A stretch of 64,000 nt of DNA from Phylloscopus collybita (GCA_027886175.1 JAJNNQ010000130.1:12913501-12977500), one strand, 5' to 3'; positions 49,583-63,345 are shown, counted from the stretch's first letter. Notes: generated by a model not told the origin, from the letters alone. Numbers and translations: made by a program.

Positions 49583-49737
49583 AAAAAAAAAAAAAAAAAA
49601 AACCAACAAAAAACCCCAAAAAACAACAACAACAACAACAACAACACAAAAAAAACCACGAAACCCCCAAAAAAAACAAACAAACAAAAAACACAAACAA
49701 AACAAAACAACAAACAAACAAAAACCCCAAAACCCAC
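49583..49737. repeat. poly(A) of 20 leading into A/C-rich simple repeat with (CAA)n
   Basis: Twenty A (49,583-49,602) are followed by AACCCC-type words, a (CAA)8 array (about 49,622-49,646) and AAAC units. It mirrors the tract at 48,975-49,146 on the opposite strand: homopolymer innermost, mixed A/C units outermost. Confidence 0.92.
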
Positions 49738-50777
49738 TTTCTCCATGCAGATATTATTATTTAGCTTTTTGTTCCTCTGTTTTCTTTTCCCTTTTTTATA
49801 CTATCTTTTTTTAACTTCAAGAAAGATGAATCATATCAAACATTTTGCAGTTCTGTCTAAAAACAGTGATAGCTATGCCCATTCTCCCTTTCTTAGTACT
49901 CAAAGCCATGACTGGTCACAGGAAAAATTACTCTTTCCAGTTGTCTCGTTGAGGTTAATAGCTCTAATTCCTAGGGAAAACAATACCTTGATGAAGTCAT
50001 AGTCATTAAAAGGGACCGGAATTATTTTAGGTCACTTCCATAGGGAGCTAAAGAATTTTAACATCCGTAATATCAAAGCACAAATTCATTAGCATAATCA
50101 AATGGGCTAGTTCAAGTAATTACTGTTCAAAACCCATAATAACAATCCTTTAACTGAACCTCAATGCCTCTATAACCCATACAGATACAACTGTGGCTTT
50201 CTGTCCTATTGTGGCTGGACCATAAAAGTTGTTTATGGGTCTTTTGCTGCGTACAAAACATAAAATTATAAATTGAGCCTAAAAAATTAAGTTATTTAAG
50301 CAGTGAGAGTTCTACAGTGCTTTCATAAACTGGAGCCATGATTTCCAGCTCACAGTCAGTGGGCACACTTAATAAGCCTGGTGGCTTAGCTGAGGCAGTG
50401 GAAATTAGCTGCAGATCTCCTCATTGCTGTCAGCCAAAGTCACTTCAAACTGCAATGCAATTTATGAGTTTAAAAATTCACCTCATTATTGTACATAAAT
50501 CTTCTCCATGCTCCAAATTTTAGGGACACATATAAGCTACAACTCATCCAATAGATAATAATACTGTTAAAAGTCCAATATTATTCTTAGATTTGAAGGA
50601 GGCACTGGAAGAATATCACATTGCTCAACAGAAGACAATAAATGCACACTTGAATGATGGATTCTTTTACCAGCTCCCAGGTAATATTTGGTTGGATTTT
50701 CTATTTCTCAATTCATTGAAACAAAAATATGTATCTATAGAACCCAAGTAAAACCTTTTCCCACACCAATATTAATA

Positions 50778-50809
<32 letters not shown>

Positions 50810-53800
50810 CACCAAAAAAAACCACAACAAAACCCTTGGAAAAAAACAAATTAATCATACATAAAATTATATGATGATTTGTCTTATATACTCCTACCAA
50901 TATTTGGTCTCCCAACAAGTTGCTCTCAATGAACACAGAAACAAATCACAAATATTTATAACTGATAATACTATCAATTATGGGGACAATTAAAAGTTCC
51001 ACCTGTTTCTGTTAGCAGGTTCCTGTGCAAGAAGAGTGAAAACTCAGAGTTTCACTAATTTCATTCTTACTTATAACACAAAAGTAACCACAAGTTAAAA
51101 AGTGCTTGAGGGAAAAAATATTATCTCATGTCTCTGGCTGTTTTCTATGAGTTTTTTCATGTAAAATCTGTCAGCAGCTTCCCCATTTGGAGCTCATTCC
51201 TTTGATCTTCAGGGATGGAATGTGCTGGCATTCATGGAAAAAGACAACACCACCGCTTCCCTGACAAGTTATGCTTCAGTGATTCAAATTGTTTAACAGC
51301 TGGGCTTGGTACTTCTCAGGCGTGTGGTGTCCCAACTTTTTCCATGTTATTAAATGTATGTCCTGCTGCTGTTACTTCCCTCATTTTTTTTCCAGGGGGT
51401 TTCCTCTGGTTTGAGGCAAGCACAACATCCAACTCCTGCAGTAGATAATTAGAAGTGTATTGCCCTTTCCCCACCATGCAGGTAAGGGCCAATTCAGCCT
51501 TGTCAGGTTTCTGGCATGGAACCATAAAAGGCTTTTTTTTTTTTTTTTACAACTAAGGTAGCTATCCATGAGTAGAAGGTTCTCTGAATTTTGGTTACCA
51601 GCTCCACAAAATTTAGCTCAGCAGTGTTTAAGAGAAAAGCATTGCTATTCTTTTTCCTGTAATAAAGTGGCCAGATCAGAGAATCAGAAGGGAAGTGCAA
51701 GACCATCCCTCTCCTGTAGAAGCAGTGTGTGCTAGCATCATGAATTCTAGTGTTAGGTATGCAATACGTAATGCCGCAGATGTCAGGAGGTCAAAATCAC
51801 CTATAGCTTCAGAAATTCTATTTTGTGTTGCAGCAAATATCCAGCACTGTGATAGCAAAGTCTCTGGGTTTCCTTTAGGGTTAAGATTAGCAGATTTCCA
51901 TTTCTCGCTCATGAGCCATAAATGTTGACCTCGGCAGTTTGTCAAATAACCCCTGCTCTGGTCATTTTAACTCTTGCCTCCCGGGAAGAACACACTGCCT
52001 TTCTAAATTTCTCGGCAAAATCAGTCCTGACTGGGTTTCACTATCACCCAATTAATGTCCAGACTTTGCCATTTTGTTAGCTGTACACAGCACCCTTTCA
52101 GTAGCAATTTGCTAACTATGGCAATCATCTGAGGTTCCAATTTTAATTAAGGGTTTTAATGCTATTACTTTGTCATCAGACGCCAATGCAAATGCCACGT
52201 CCCACTCTTTGTAAGAAGGACAGATAAGCTCACTGTCTCCCAGCTCCTCCACACAAAAGGTCTGAGTTAAAAGAACTTATTCCTGAGAACATTACTAGCC
52301 TTATACCCCACAATTTCTCCTGTACAATTCTTTTTCTTTCTTGCACAGTCCAAATCTCTGTTTGAGGCTCCCTAAAACACTGGTGCTCAGCAGCAAGCAG
52401 CCTCTCCACCTGCAGCCTTTTTTCATTTTCTTCATTTTGCTGACACTACAATTCTTTCACCAAAACCTCTAGAGTTAGTATTATTTCATTTTCAGGTTTC
52501 TGAGTAACCAGTCTGTCATTATACCCATTTTCTTATGCCAGTTCCACCCTAGGGGGATACTAAAAACATTTTCAAGAAAGGAAAACAAATTATTTTCTTT
52601 ACACTGGCCACCCAGGATAGCAATTTTCAAAAAAAAACTACACAGCTTCCCTCACAAATTGCCTCAGAGGGGAGGCTGTGGCAAAGTTTCCAAAAGTTTC
52701 TATAGAAAGAATATTCAAGGTTTCCCTCACAGGGAAATGTAGCGTCCAAAGGCATCTCAGGTCAGAGGACAGCATCCACTTCTGACAGAAGTGAGGCCAT
52801 TCAATATAACACTACAAAGGCTTTAGAGAACAGTAAATATTGAGCAGAAACATTTGGAAAAAAAAACCCAAAACAACAAAACCCAGTGACCTTAGGTAGA
52901 TGCCTTAGGTAGTGACTTAAGCAAGTCCTCTGGAACATAAAAAATGAACAAAAGATTAAGGCTAAGTTTTTCAGATACATTAAGTTACAAAAGTTTGAAC
53001 TTTTTAGGATTCTTATTCTCTGTTCATGATTGAATACTCATTACAAGGTTATATTACCCTACATTTCAAGAAAAAACAATAAAGGAGTCATGCTGTTGAC
53101 ATCTGCTTGGATTTGACTTGGTAGAGAGGTGAGCCTCCCCAGGGAAGCCTTAGCCACAGAGAACTGCTGTGTGCTAAGGTTAAAAGTACTGAGTACAACA
53201 GTTCCTTAGAACAAGCAAACACATTGTGCTCTGATGATGCATTCAGTACAAAAGAACTAAATTTTTACAGATCAAAACCCTGATCTCTACCCTTAAATTA
53301 AAAGATGAACAAAGCACTATTACATGAGTGTAGGTTTCTTTCTAAGCAGCAGGACTCAAACCACATTCTAGGCTTCAGCTCATCTCTCACCACAGCCCTG
53401 TCATTCTTCTCCATCTTATGTGATTACTTACATAACCCTTGCATAAAAATCTGTCCCTCTAGTGCTTTCAAACAAAAGCTTACCTTACCAATCTCTCTGC
53501 AATATATATCCTGCTGATAAATGCACGTTACAGGATCTCCCTACTGTGTCAATTTACAAAGGATACAAACCCTGACAGCTCCCAGCTACAAGGTGTTGCT
53601 GCTCAAAATGCACCTCTTTATGCTCTTTCCTCTAGATTTGTCTTGTTTAAACTTCAGATTTTCATTCCAGAATAAGGCTGATACATGCACTGAGGAGTGC
53701 ATAAATGTCTTTTGTTTGCATTCTCTTTTCCCTAGGGCAGTAGCTCAGTCACAAACCAATTCTCCCCACTCATCATATAGAAATCCTTCACCACATGGAG

Positions 53801-56800
53801 CAGACATTTTCTGTAAATAGCTCCCCCCAATCTTTATAGACAGCAGAAATGTTTCCTTCATCTTGGAGAAAACTGCACAGCTCAATCCAATGACTAATAC
53901 TTGAATTCTGTGAAGCCAATAAAATTAAAGTAGCAATTTGCTTAGGAAGGTGATTACAAATAAAATAAAACCTCTATGTTTTGTTTTTTTTTTTTTTTTT
54001 TTTTAATGCACACTTCTGCAAAGTCTCTTCCTTGAAAAGTTGTGGTGCTTACTGCAGACAAAAAATCTTGGGAGAGAAAAATTATTTTAGGTTAGTTTTG
54101 TCTTCTTAAACAAATGTGAGCATATAATATTCTAGTCAGAATGGTATTAGGGATAATTACCACCAAACTTGCTCCATTTCCAAATTCAAATCCAAAAATC
54201 TCAGGAAAGTTCTAAAATTGCAAAACAAATGTTTCTCACAAATTCCTGGGCAGCAAGTCAATAGCCCAACTTTATCCTTCCTCCCCATCCCCCAAGTATA
54301 GAGAAATTCCAGGTAAGGGAAAGGCATTCCATCACCTTCCATATAAAATGAGTCAAGGTGACAATCCTTCAGCACATTTTTACTTTTGACAAGAACTTTA
54401 ATGCTAATTGATTTAAATAACTTTAAGTATGACCTTGATAAGATGCATCTTCTTTAGTAAAGCCAGGTCAGAATATACCAAGAAGAACTGCATTATCCTC
54501 TACTGGAAACCAAATTAATTTGCTTGTTTTAATGTGTAGAACACTGGGCTTGTTGCAGTCCGTAAGCATTCATGTTCACGTTTGAAAAATTGCAGGCACA
54601 AAGAAGACAGCAAGTAAGATGCACTGCAGCTATTAAGGTTCACTCTGATCTCCTTACTGAGTTTGGAAGGCAGAAGATGCTACATTCTCATAATATCAAC
54701 CCCATTTGTGCCTACAGACACAGTCTTTCCAAGTGCCATGCAATTACATAGAGAAATGTTTACAGCTCCCTCTGAGTTCAGTTATGGGTCTCCTGGTGTG
54801 TGCAGTCATTTTTAATCAGAGTGAGACTTCATCTTGGGGATAATGTAGGCCTGCACCACACAGCCAAACACAGGAAATAAGCAACAGCTCATCCAGGATG
54901 ATATGAGAATGATAAAGCATGGAGCACCTAAGACAAAGACAGGAAAATGATTGTTTGAATATGATGGAAGCTGTGACCTGAACCAGCCTACAGATGGTGC
55001 CAGGATGTGTGGAGACGTGTCCTGTGGATGAGCATTCAGGGAAGGAATGCCTTGAGCTCCTTAAGTGCTCCCCTTCCCAGCTTCTGGTGGAACAGGAGAA
55101 ATGGATCTGGGGTTTCATCCTGCTAAAACATCAGAGATAAGATGAAACAAACAAGGATCCAAAGTTCCAAACACTGAATGACTTCTGACAATGAAGCTAG
55201 ATGCAAACTAATGCATAGATTTCTCTTGTCAACAGATCCCACTGCCCTCACCAGAGAAGACTGATGCTGCAAACTGCTATTACTTTGAAAGTAAGACAAT
55301 CAGGAACATAAATATTTTTAGTAAGTAAATACTGGAATAACAGAGATTGGGAAAATATAAGCTGTTAATCAGTATCAGCAGAAACCTACTCTGTAGTGTT
55401 CATTCTATTATCTCAATCTACCCAGTAGGAATATTTGCCTGACCATTTAAACAATACATGTTTTCTGTGCAATAGCAACCTGAAGAAATTGAACTGTAGC
55501 TTGCAATGATCCATGATCACATTTGGTATTCAGATTTCATTCAGCTAAAAATTATGGTTTCCATAATAAAGAAACAGTATGGTTAAATTTTAGTTTTGTG
55601 AATTAGGATTCTGCTGCTGAAGCCAAACTAAAAACCAGTGAATGTTGTCCATAATGTCTGTTACAGAACCAGAAACAGCACGTAGCTGTCCAACAAGAAA
55701 CCACCTCCAACATCGTGTATGGAGCCTGAGCCACCAAACCAGGACTCCATGACCACTTTAAAGAGGTTTAAAACAAAATCTCCCCTGTTTTTAAAAGCTT
55801 TATCTTAGAGATGATGGCTGAAATAAATGCTCATATACAGCAAGAATAAATAATGCTTTTAAAATATCATATAATAACATTTTATACAAGGCCACAAACT
55901 TGTCAGCTTTATTTCATTAAAAGTATCCTAATGCCACGATAGTTTTATGTTCAAGGTAAGAACTGATTGGGCATCACCAGCATATAACACGGACCTCAAA
56001 GAAAAATGGGAAACAAAATATAATTAACAAGTTTTCTTTATGTACGTATGCACTGAGCTAGATGATCCACTCCTTGTAAATATCTAGTTTGCCATCACTT
56101 ATGAAGGGCAGAACTTAGCGTTCAGATGAGGTTTTGCTGTTTGCTAAGAAAGAACTTTCAGAAAAGCCAGCAGGAGACAAAAAGAAAAAAAAATCCTGAT
56201 AAGAAGGAATTTCCCATAAATCCTACAGTGTTCTGTATTTCTCAAAAGCTTACATATCCTAAAAGAAATGCTAGCAGGTACCATAACACAATTTGGAGAG
56301 TACTGCACAGCAGAGTAGGATGCTTTCTTTGTTCACACAATGCTAAGAGACAGAAGGTAGATTATTCCTTATGAATATTTTGCAGAGATATTTACATAAC
56401 TAAAGGCTACTTTTATTTCTATCCTCTACACATCACATTTTCAGTATAAACCCAATTCCACCACTGATCTGCAGAATATTTTTATCTCTGCCTTTGGCCA
56501 TTTTTTTACAGAAATACCTTAGGATACCTCTAGTTGTGTGCTGTCTGCCTATTTTTATTTGATGAGGACAGTGTGAACTGGGACTCCAGATCAGAATATT
56601 TCTTTCCTTTTGTCCAGCCAGCAATCAAGTATTTATACTAAAAATATATCTTTGATGCTAAAGATAAACTATATCTGTGAAGCTAAAAAGTGATGATATT
56701 TCCCTGAGTTTTCTTCATCTTCAGCATATCCTCTTCAGAGAGGGAGAAGGTAGGGAGCCAAACAAGTCACATTGCTTCAGATCTAGGAAAAATCTGATGG

Positions 56801-57096
56801 GATTCAGGGACTGTAAGCTTTGCACCAAGCAGCTACTATTTCATTCCCCTTTTAAAAAATTTGGCATAGGGTCTATCTAATCCCTAAGCTCCATTTGAAA
56901 AGTGTAAGTTAGCTTGCATTTGCTTACCCAACATGCTTACTTACCCTTCTTAAACCATTCATCTTTAACTCCTCCATCCACAGGATTGCAAATAAGAAAT
57001 CTATAATCTATAATATTAAAAATACCTATAAAATTAAAAATAAGAAATGAGGAGCAAAGAAAAACAAGTATTTTAGCAGCCTAGATATAGACCAGA
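49738..57096. other. unannotated sequence with scattered motif-dense patches
   Basis: No coding gene recognised. A run of 27 A plus A/C-rich sequence lies at 50,783-50,836, an A/C patch at 52,857-52,884 and a T-run at 53,984-54,004. Repeat-free patches at about 50,335-50,520 and 51,700-52,210 contain homeodomain and POU-like words (GCAATTTATGAG, CAATTAATG, ATGCAAAT). The GC-richer patch at about 54,810-55,120 carries a 100-codon minus-strand frame with no known domain. Confidence 0.4.
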
Positions 57097-57210
57097 ATTT
57101 ATTTATTTATTTATTTTTATTTTGTTGGGGTTTGTGGGGTTTTTGTTTGGTTTTTTGTTTGTTTGTTTGTTTGTTTGGGTGGTTGTTTTGTTGTTTGTTT
57201 GTTTTTAATT
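57097..57210. repeat. (ATTT)n followed by T/G-rich simple repeat
   Basis: ATTT units (57,097-57,116) pass into GTTT/GGGGTTT units up to 57,210. The tract is inverted relative to the A/C-rich one at 57,389-57,434. Confidence 0.9.
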
Positions 57211-57388
57211 TAACAACCTAATGGCTTTTTATCATATATTATATTATACTCAGAATAAATGGGGGGTCATCAATTCCTCAGATTTCAGTCTGTTTAAGCA
57301 ATCTCAAAAGCTGTTGAACAGTTCTTTTCCTCCTTCTGCCATGAGCATTAAAAAACATCATAGAACACAATGAAAGAAGCCTGAATTA

Positions 57389-57434
57389 AAAATGTAAAAC
57401 AAAACAAACAAAAACCCCAAACAAACAAACAAAA
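57389..57434. repeat. A/C-rich simple repeat
   Basis: AAAAC and AAAC units with AACCCC words. Its reverse complement resembles the T/G-rich tract about 180 bp upstream. Confidence 0.88.
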
Positions 57435-60400
57435 AACTTACACACAATCAACTTACTAGCTCTTCAAACCATTTCAACTTGCCTTATCTGTTCTTTTCTT
57501 TGCAGTTGTGTATAAATTCCCCGTACTATTACCTGGCTATATCAACACATTTGAGCTTTGATTTTGTGTCACTTTTTAGTTGTCATTGAGGTTTCTTTCC
57601 CCCCATGTCACCCACAGTCTAGAGGAACACCACTACATGCTGTGTAAAATCCACCACCACATTTGTTCCCTATATACTGAACGTTTTGGTGAGCATATGC
57701 CACCAGTAAACCAAAGTTTAATGGATAAGGTTGGTAATGATGATAATACAATATGAACTGATGCCTTCATCACAGCTCTTATTTAAGTTAAACTTTATAA
57801 ATTATAAATTATATATTAATTAAACTTCATTTCATGTAAAAAATATACAGAAGTAATGTTTTGAAACCAGCATGAAAAGTATTTCAGGATGAGAAACGCA
57901 TCTGTGATTGGATGCATAATCTAGTAATTTTAAGACACTGAGTTTCTCTAAGGGTCTGACAATGTCTTCTCAAAACAAGAGTTGCTAAAATTCCAATGGG
58001 TTTCTCTTACTATGATAATATGTGAGAGCTGAAGCAAAAATTACTCATTAATTTTCAAACTTTCTTGTACACAAGGGTCTTTTCATCAAGAGACTACTCT
58101 AAATTTTTATTCCTCAGAGTAGAAAAAAGGCACAGAACAAGGAAATTGAGTCGAAAAGTTAATATGGTTCCATTTCCCGAGAAGAAATAAAGAATTCCTC
58201 AGTAAGGCCAGAATGTCCGTTCAAAAGACATCTCTGGGACATCAGACCATGCCTAGCTTAGAGTGCATCACAACTTTAGAGAACTTCCTGCTTCCTTTCT
58301 GTATTGCTGAGTTCATCTTTTGATCCTGAACCTGCCCCAGACAATGCAGGGCCCGGAAACCTCTGCTGATAAAGCCTCCCATTTATCATGACACTTCCCC
58401 CGGACTGAGGACTGCTGGTGCATGCTTTGCTTGCCTGCTGCTTACATTGTTTTGCCTTGTTAAGCTTGAGAAGCTTTCCTACTGTCCCTGACCTTCACTT
58501 TTCATAGTTTCTTCCACTACAACATTAGCAGAGATGATTCTTTCTAAAGCATTTTATTCACCTCCTTTCTGCAAAGCTGGACTCAGTGAGCTAAAGCAGG
58601 TGAGTTCAGTCTTTCATTCTCATTTTTAAACAAAGACTATGTAAGGTGTTGAGTTCCATTGCATAGCAAGCACCATACAATGGCTCTACAATTTACATAA
58701 ATAAATATATGAAGCTGAGTCATGTGTGTAGAACAATTCAAAATATTTTTTTTTTAAATTGGAATAAAAACATAATAAATTCAATTTTCTGCTCAACAAA
58801 TGAAAATATTTACCAAGGTCTCCCTGCTGTGTGTTTCTAAGGAGCAGGCTCCCTTCAGCTGTGATGAAAATCAAGTCTAAAATAAGTCTTTGATAATGCC
58901 ATTCTTCTCAGAGAAGGACAAGTTGATGTCTTAAGAAATTTTGAGACACCTTTTTTTCACCACTAGAACTTTTATTTTTGTTTCCTTATCATTTGCTATC
59001 CAGCTATTGTATTCCTTCAAAACAAAGCACTTATGCTGTTTTATCTCTGCAATACCACAGAGGTTTTTAGCAAGCAGAATGGAAAACAAGTCAGATGAAT
59101 TTATCCCAAGAGTGCTTATTCATGACAAATAAGGCTTTCTGAAAGGTTTTTGTCACACTTTTACAAATAGGCTTATACCATCAATTTCCCTTATATAATA
59201 TACAGTAAAACACCTTGCTTATAAAGCTACAACAACACATAGGAAAGACTGAAAAGAGACATATGCTTCATGATAATGAGAAAACTGAACATATTGCCTA
59301 ATGGAGTCCAAAATATTATAAAGAATTGTTATTTTAATATGCAGATTTCCTACCGCCATCCATCTTTAACTGAAATTGCACTCAAGCTTTTATAATTCAC
59401 TGTGATGTCATATCTGAAAAATGCTGAAAATAAACTAATCATTAAATTGACTTTTTTTTTTACTTGAAAAATGCAGTTCTTGTGGTGATAAACTGATCAC
59501 TACAAAGTATCAACTGCCCTTAAGCACATCACGTTAACAATTCCATAGGGTCATTTATATTTCCTTTTTACCCTACAATTCAATGGTTTTTTTGCATCAG
59601 TCTGTTCTGATTTGGTTTGGTGCAACGCATACAGCATCTGACAATTTGTGCCTTTGCACGACTGCTTTGATTTTTGTCCTGTGTCCTGTGGCACAGGCTG
59701 GTTTTATTTTCTAGACACACCGAGGAGACTGGTTCAGTTTTGTTTATATCAGGTGTTGTGATGGCCTGCAGTGGGCAGGAGTTGTGTTCCTTGTTCCTCT
59801 CCTCCACTAGTGGCTGGTGCATGCCTTGAGGCTCTCTCTCAACTCAGTCCACAGCTGTCAAACCTGCACAGCACAGCCCCACCAACCATTCTGCACTCTG
59901 ACCTTTGTTAAGAAAGATTTCCATCCATTTCAGTAATCTTCTGCTATCTTCAACAGTTTCTTGCTCCCAAGAAAACTTCTCCTTCTTTTCAAAGGCCGAC
60001 TGAACATTCAGTTTGAAATGTCCAAATCTGAGTAAATTTATCGGAGTGTAAGGACTATATTTCATGTATATTGTTAAGCTGATTTTTGTTTAGTAGGCAG
60101 ATATCAAATCAACTTCTCCCATAATTTAGAGGGGAGAATAAACTGGAGAAAAATGCCTGCTGATTTTCTCTTGCTTTACTAATTGAGTACAGCTTTTTCT
60201 CCTATAATCTTCTGGAAAGAACATTAATTTTGAGTAATATCCTGCACATTGTCAAAATGATGGAATAACCCACTGTATCTATGACTGACTTGCTCCAAGA
60301 TGCAAAGAAATCCTCCCTTTTCCCTCCTCTGTGGAAATTCCAATGTTACAAGTGTCTTGAAAGAATAAAAGGTTCTTAGGGCTGTCATTCCTGCAGTTCT

Positions 60401-63109
60401 ATGAAGCTTCAGCTACCACAAACTCTGTAAGAAGACACTGGAGAAACCAGAGGAGGTAGATTGGGCAACTGGCATAGATCATCCCAATACATTAGAGCTG
60501 CCTTAAAAGGACTGTGTCATCCCACTTTGTTCAAGGTTCAATCTCAGCCTGAAATCTGTGGGCTGCTGACTTAACCAAACTGTGCACCCTACCAGCACCA
60601 AAAGAGAGGTGAAGCTGGAGTCACTATCAGAAGCAACTATATCCTATATCAGCTCCTACTCTGTCCCTAAAAATCAGCTTCACACGCAGCAAAACCCAGA
60701 GGGAAAAATAAGGAAGATAAGAGCAACAAAGCAACAAGAAAACTTCAATGGAATTGTGTGGCATTGCTCCTAAGTTTTCTCCTTTTCTGTTTTCCCTTAA
60801 TAACTAATTGGTCAGAAAAAAAGCTTTATCAAAGCTAGCACATACTGCTCTCACTTAAAAGAGTTACTCAAAGATCCAACCCAATTTGACAGTGATCACT
60901 TCAATAATGAATGAAATGAAAAGTAGTTTGCACACAATTAAATTGGTCATTGCAGTAAGCAAAACTAACATTCACACCAGCTGTCTTGTTTTGAAAGTGC
61001 CAGTGCCAAACTGGTTTGTTGTTGTTGTTGTTGTTGTTTTTTAATATATATTTGTAAATTGGAACAGAATCCTTTTCATTAATGGCATGTCAGGATGAAC
61101 AATTATTAGCACTGACTGAGTAGAACATTTCCTTTACCCACTGGAGTACAGCTCTTTGCAAAACTGATAGATCAGCAAAAAATGATCTAAAGAAAGTGTG
61201 AACGTTGCAGATTTATTTAACTGATGTTAAATGAAACTAAAGAAAGCACACATTTTACATTGTAGGCTGTTTTATCAGAAGTGTAATTATTTACATTTTA
61301 GTTTTGTGTGTCAAAGCATAATTTTTCTTTACTGGCTAGTCCTTTCCAGTTTTAAACTTAAGTCTTGATCACAGCAGATAATCTTACTCATATCCCTTTG
61401 AAAACAGTGAAAACCTACTTGTATCTAACAGTAATTTATGGAGGAGCACCCTCACTCTTCCATCTCAGACAGCACAAATTCTTTAAAATATTTGTAAGCT
61501 GCCTGGTTAGAGTTTTCAGCCAGAATTTTACAGCACAGATTGAGTTTGTCATGTTTTTGATGCATGCCTAAAGAATTTTGTAAAGGTTTGCAACAAGCCC
61601 TAACAACCACATAATGCAGCAGGAACCAACAAGTTGGTTTGTTATTACTTGCAGTCAGGATTATGTCATCAGGGCTAAAAGAGTTCTAGACATACTCCTA
61701 AATGTCATTCTCCATAAGTGAAGATCATTCCTAAAGTATCTCTGTGGAATGAAATCTTTCAGCTGAACAGACATGTTTAAAGTTTTAATATAAAGTAACA
61801 CCCACGTTTGAGAAGTCCACTTAAATGCATACTACAGAATAATATTTTCAGTCATTGCCTCTTTTTGCAACATGTACCATGGTCAGAAAATCCATATCAC
61901 AAGAGTATATTTTCTAGCAGAGATAAGAGACATAGACAGATTAGGTCAAACAGTTATCAGTTCTTACCCAAATGCTTAAAACAAAACCAAAGACAGATGA
62001 AAAGGTCAACATTAACTACTATATTCATATTCAGACTAGTCTGTGAGGGCAAACTGATACTTTATCAGTTTTGCCTAGACTTTTTCAGATTTTTTTTTTT
62101 AACTCTTTCAAGCCAAAATCTAAAAGCTACATCTTAAATTTTCAGATATTTACTAGTAGGTGTCACAGAAGTAAAAGGCATTTGTTTAGCTAGACAAACA
62201 TAGAGTCATACAAGGAAAAAGCTGTCACCCACCATTCCAACTGGAAAAAAAAAGTCATTTACAAAGTAGATTAAGTGTATAAGCAGAATATAGGGTACCG
62301 TATATTCACTAAATTTGTGAGGTTTTGGGTTTTCAGCCAAATGCAATTTTGTAATTTTTCTCTCATGTTGCAATATGAGTGAGGAAAGTCAGCATCACAG
62401 GGAACCCACCACTTCAAATGTGCACTCACTTGGCACAACTCAATGGGAATGTTTTAAAACCTTCTCACTTATTTCAAGTTAAAGACTAAATAAAACAGAA
62501 TTATGGATATGGGCGAAGAAAAGGGTTGTCTCGTTTTGCCCTTATCACAGTATCTCTGGAAAGACTTCTGCACAATGGTATCAACAATACTTTTCTCAGT
62601 CACACATTCCTTTACATTTATATTGGAGGCCTAATTTGCTTTCATTTTGAAATAAAGCCTGAAAGATGTCAATTTGTAAATGACATAATGCAGTGTACTC
62701 ATAAGGAAAAAAAATAATGACTTAACATTCAGAACTTACATATTATTACATTTGACTGTTCTGTTTTCTCCCACACTCCAGGCTAGCAAGTATCAGCCAT
62801 TACAGCAATCAAGTAAGGTTAACTCATGAGGCTGATCTTTAATTGTGCTGGCTCAGCTGATGCTGATGAGATTTTAAACCTTGGAACTTTCTTGATTAGC
62901 TTGCAATGTTGAAGCCTGTTAGCATCACCAGAAATCTTCTGTCTAGACAAAGAGCCATGTTTTGGGGGTGTGCATTTCTATTTATTCTTTGTCGTTTGTG
63001 CAGTCTGACCACATTACTGTAGTACTGAAAGCAGCATGGGCCTACTCTCCATAGATAAAAACATCTCCTTTCATATTCCAGGAAAAATCCAGTCAGTACC
63101 AGAGAGGGA
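57435..63109. other. unannotated AT-rich sequence
   Basis: No gene recognised. A (GTT)n microsatellite lies at 61,017-61,037. Repeat-free candidates for non-coding elements lie at about 58,250-58,490 and 62,780-62,940. The GC-richer patch at about 59,580-59,880 has an 80-codon minus-strand frame and minus-strand GATATAAAC and AATAAA words, but LTR termini are not evident. Confidence 0.45.
61017..61037. repeat. (GTT)n microsatellite
   Basis: Seven consecutive GTT units. Confidence 0.9.
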
Positions 63110-63345
63110 CAAAAAATGCAGTAGATTTAGAAGTTCTTCAATGTGAGGGTGTTGAGTGATTGGAAGAGACTTGCCCAAAGAAATTGTCAATGCCCCATCT
63201 CTGGAAGTCTCAAGGCCAGACTGGATGGGGCTTTGAGCAATCTGTTCTAGAGCGAGGTGTCTCTGTCCATGACAGGGAAGCTGGAACTGGATGGTCTCTG
63301 AGGTCCCTTCCAGCCCAGCCTGTTCTGTGATTCCGTGACTCCGAG
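63110..63345 (+). mobile_element. CR1 LINE 3' end, plus strand
   Basis: Words typical of a CR1 3' end occur in order: AATGTGAGGGTGTTGAG, CAATGCCCCATCTCTGGAAG, CTCAAGGCCAGACTGGATGG, GGCTTTGAGCAATCTG, TGGAACTGGATGGTCTCTG, AGGTCCCTTCCAGCCC. The copy ends in the CR1 terminal octamer series (TTCTGTGATTCCGTGACTCC). It contains no reverse-transcriptase part, so it is a 5'-truncated insertion. Its better-kept 3' terminus suggests it is younger than, or of a different subgroup from, the copies at 36-38 kb. Confidence 0.9.

Noticed and set aside
49539..49814. Frames rich in K, T, N and Q on the plus strand
   Set aside because: Direct translation of poly(A) and (CAA)n simple repeats.
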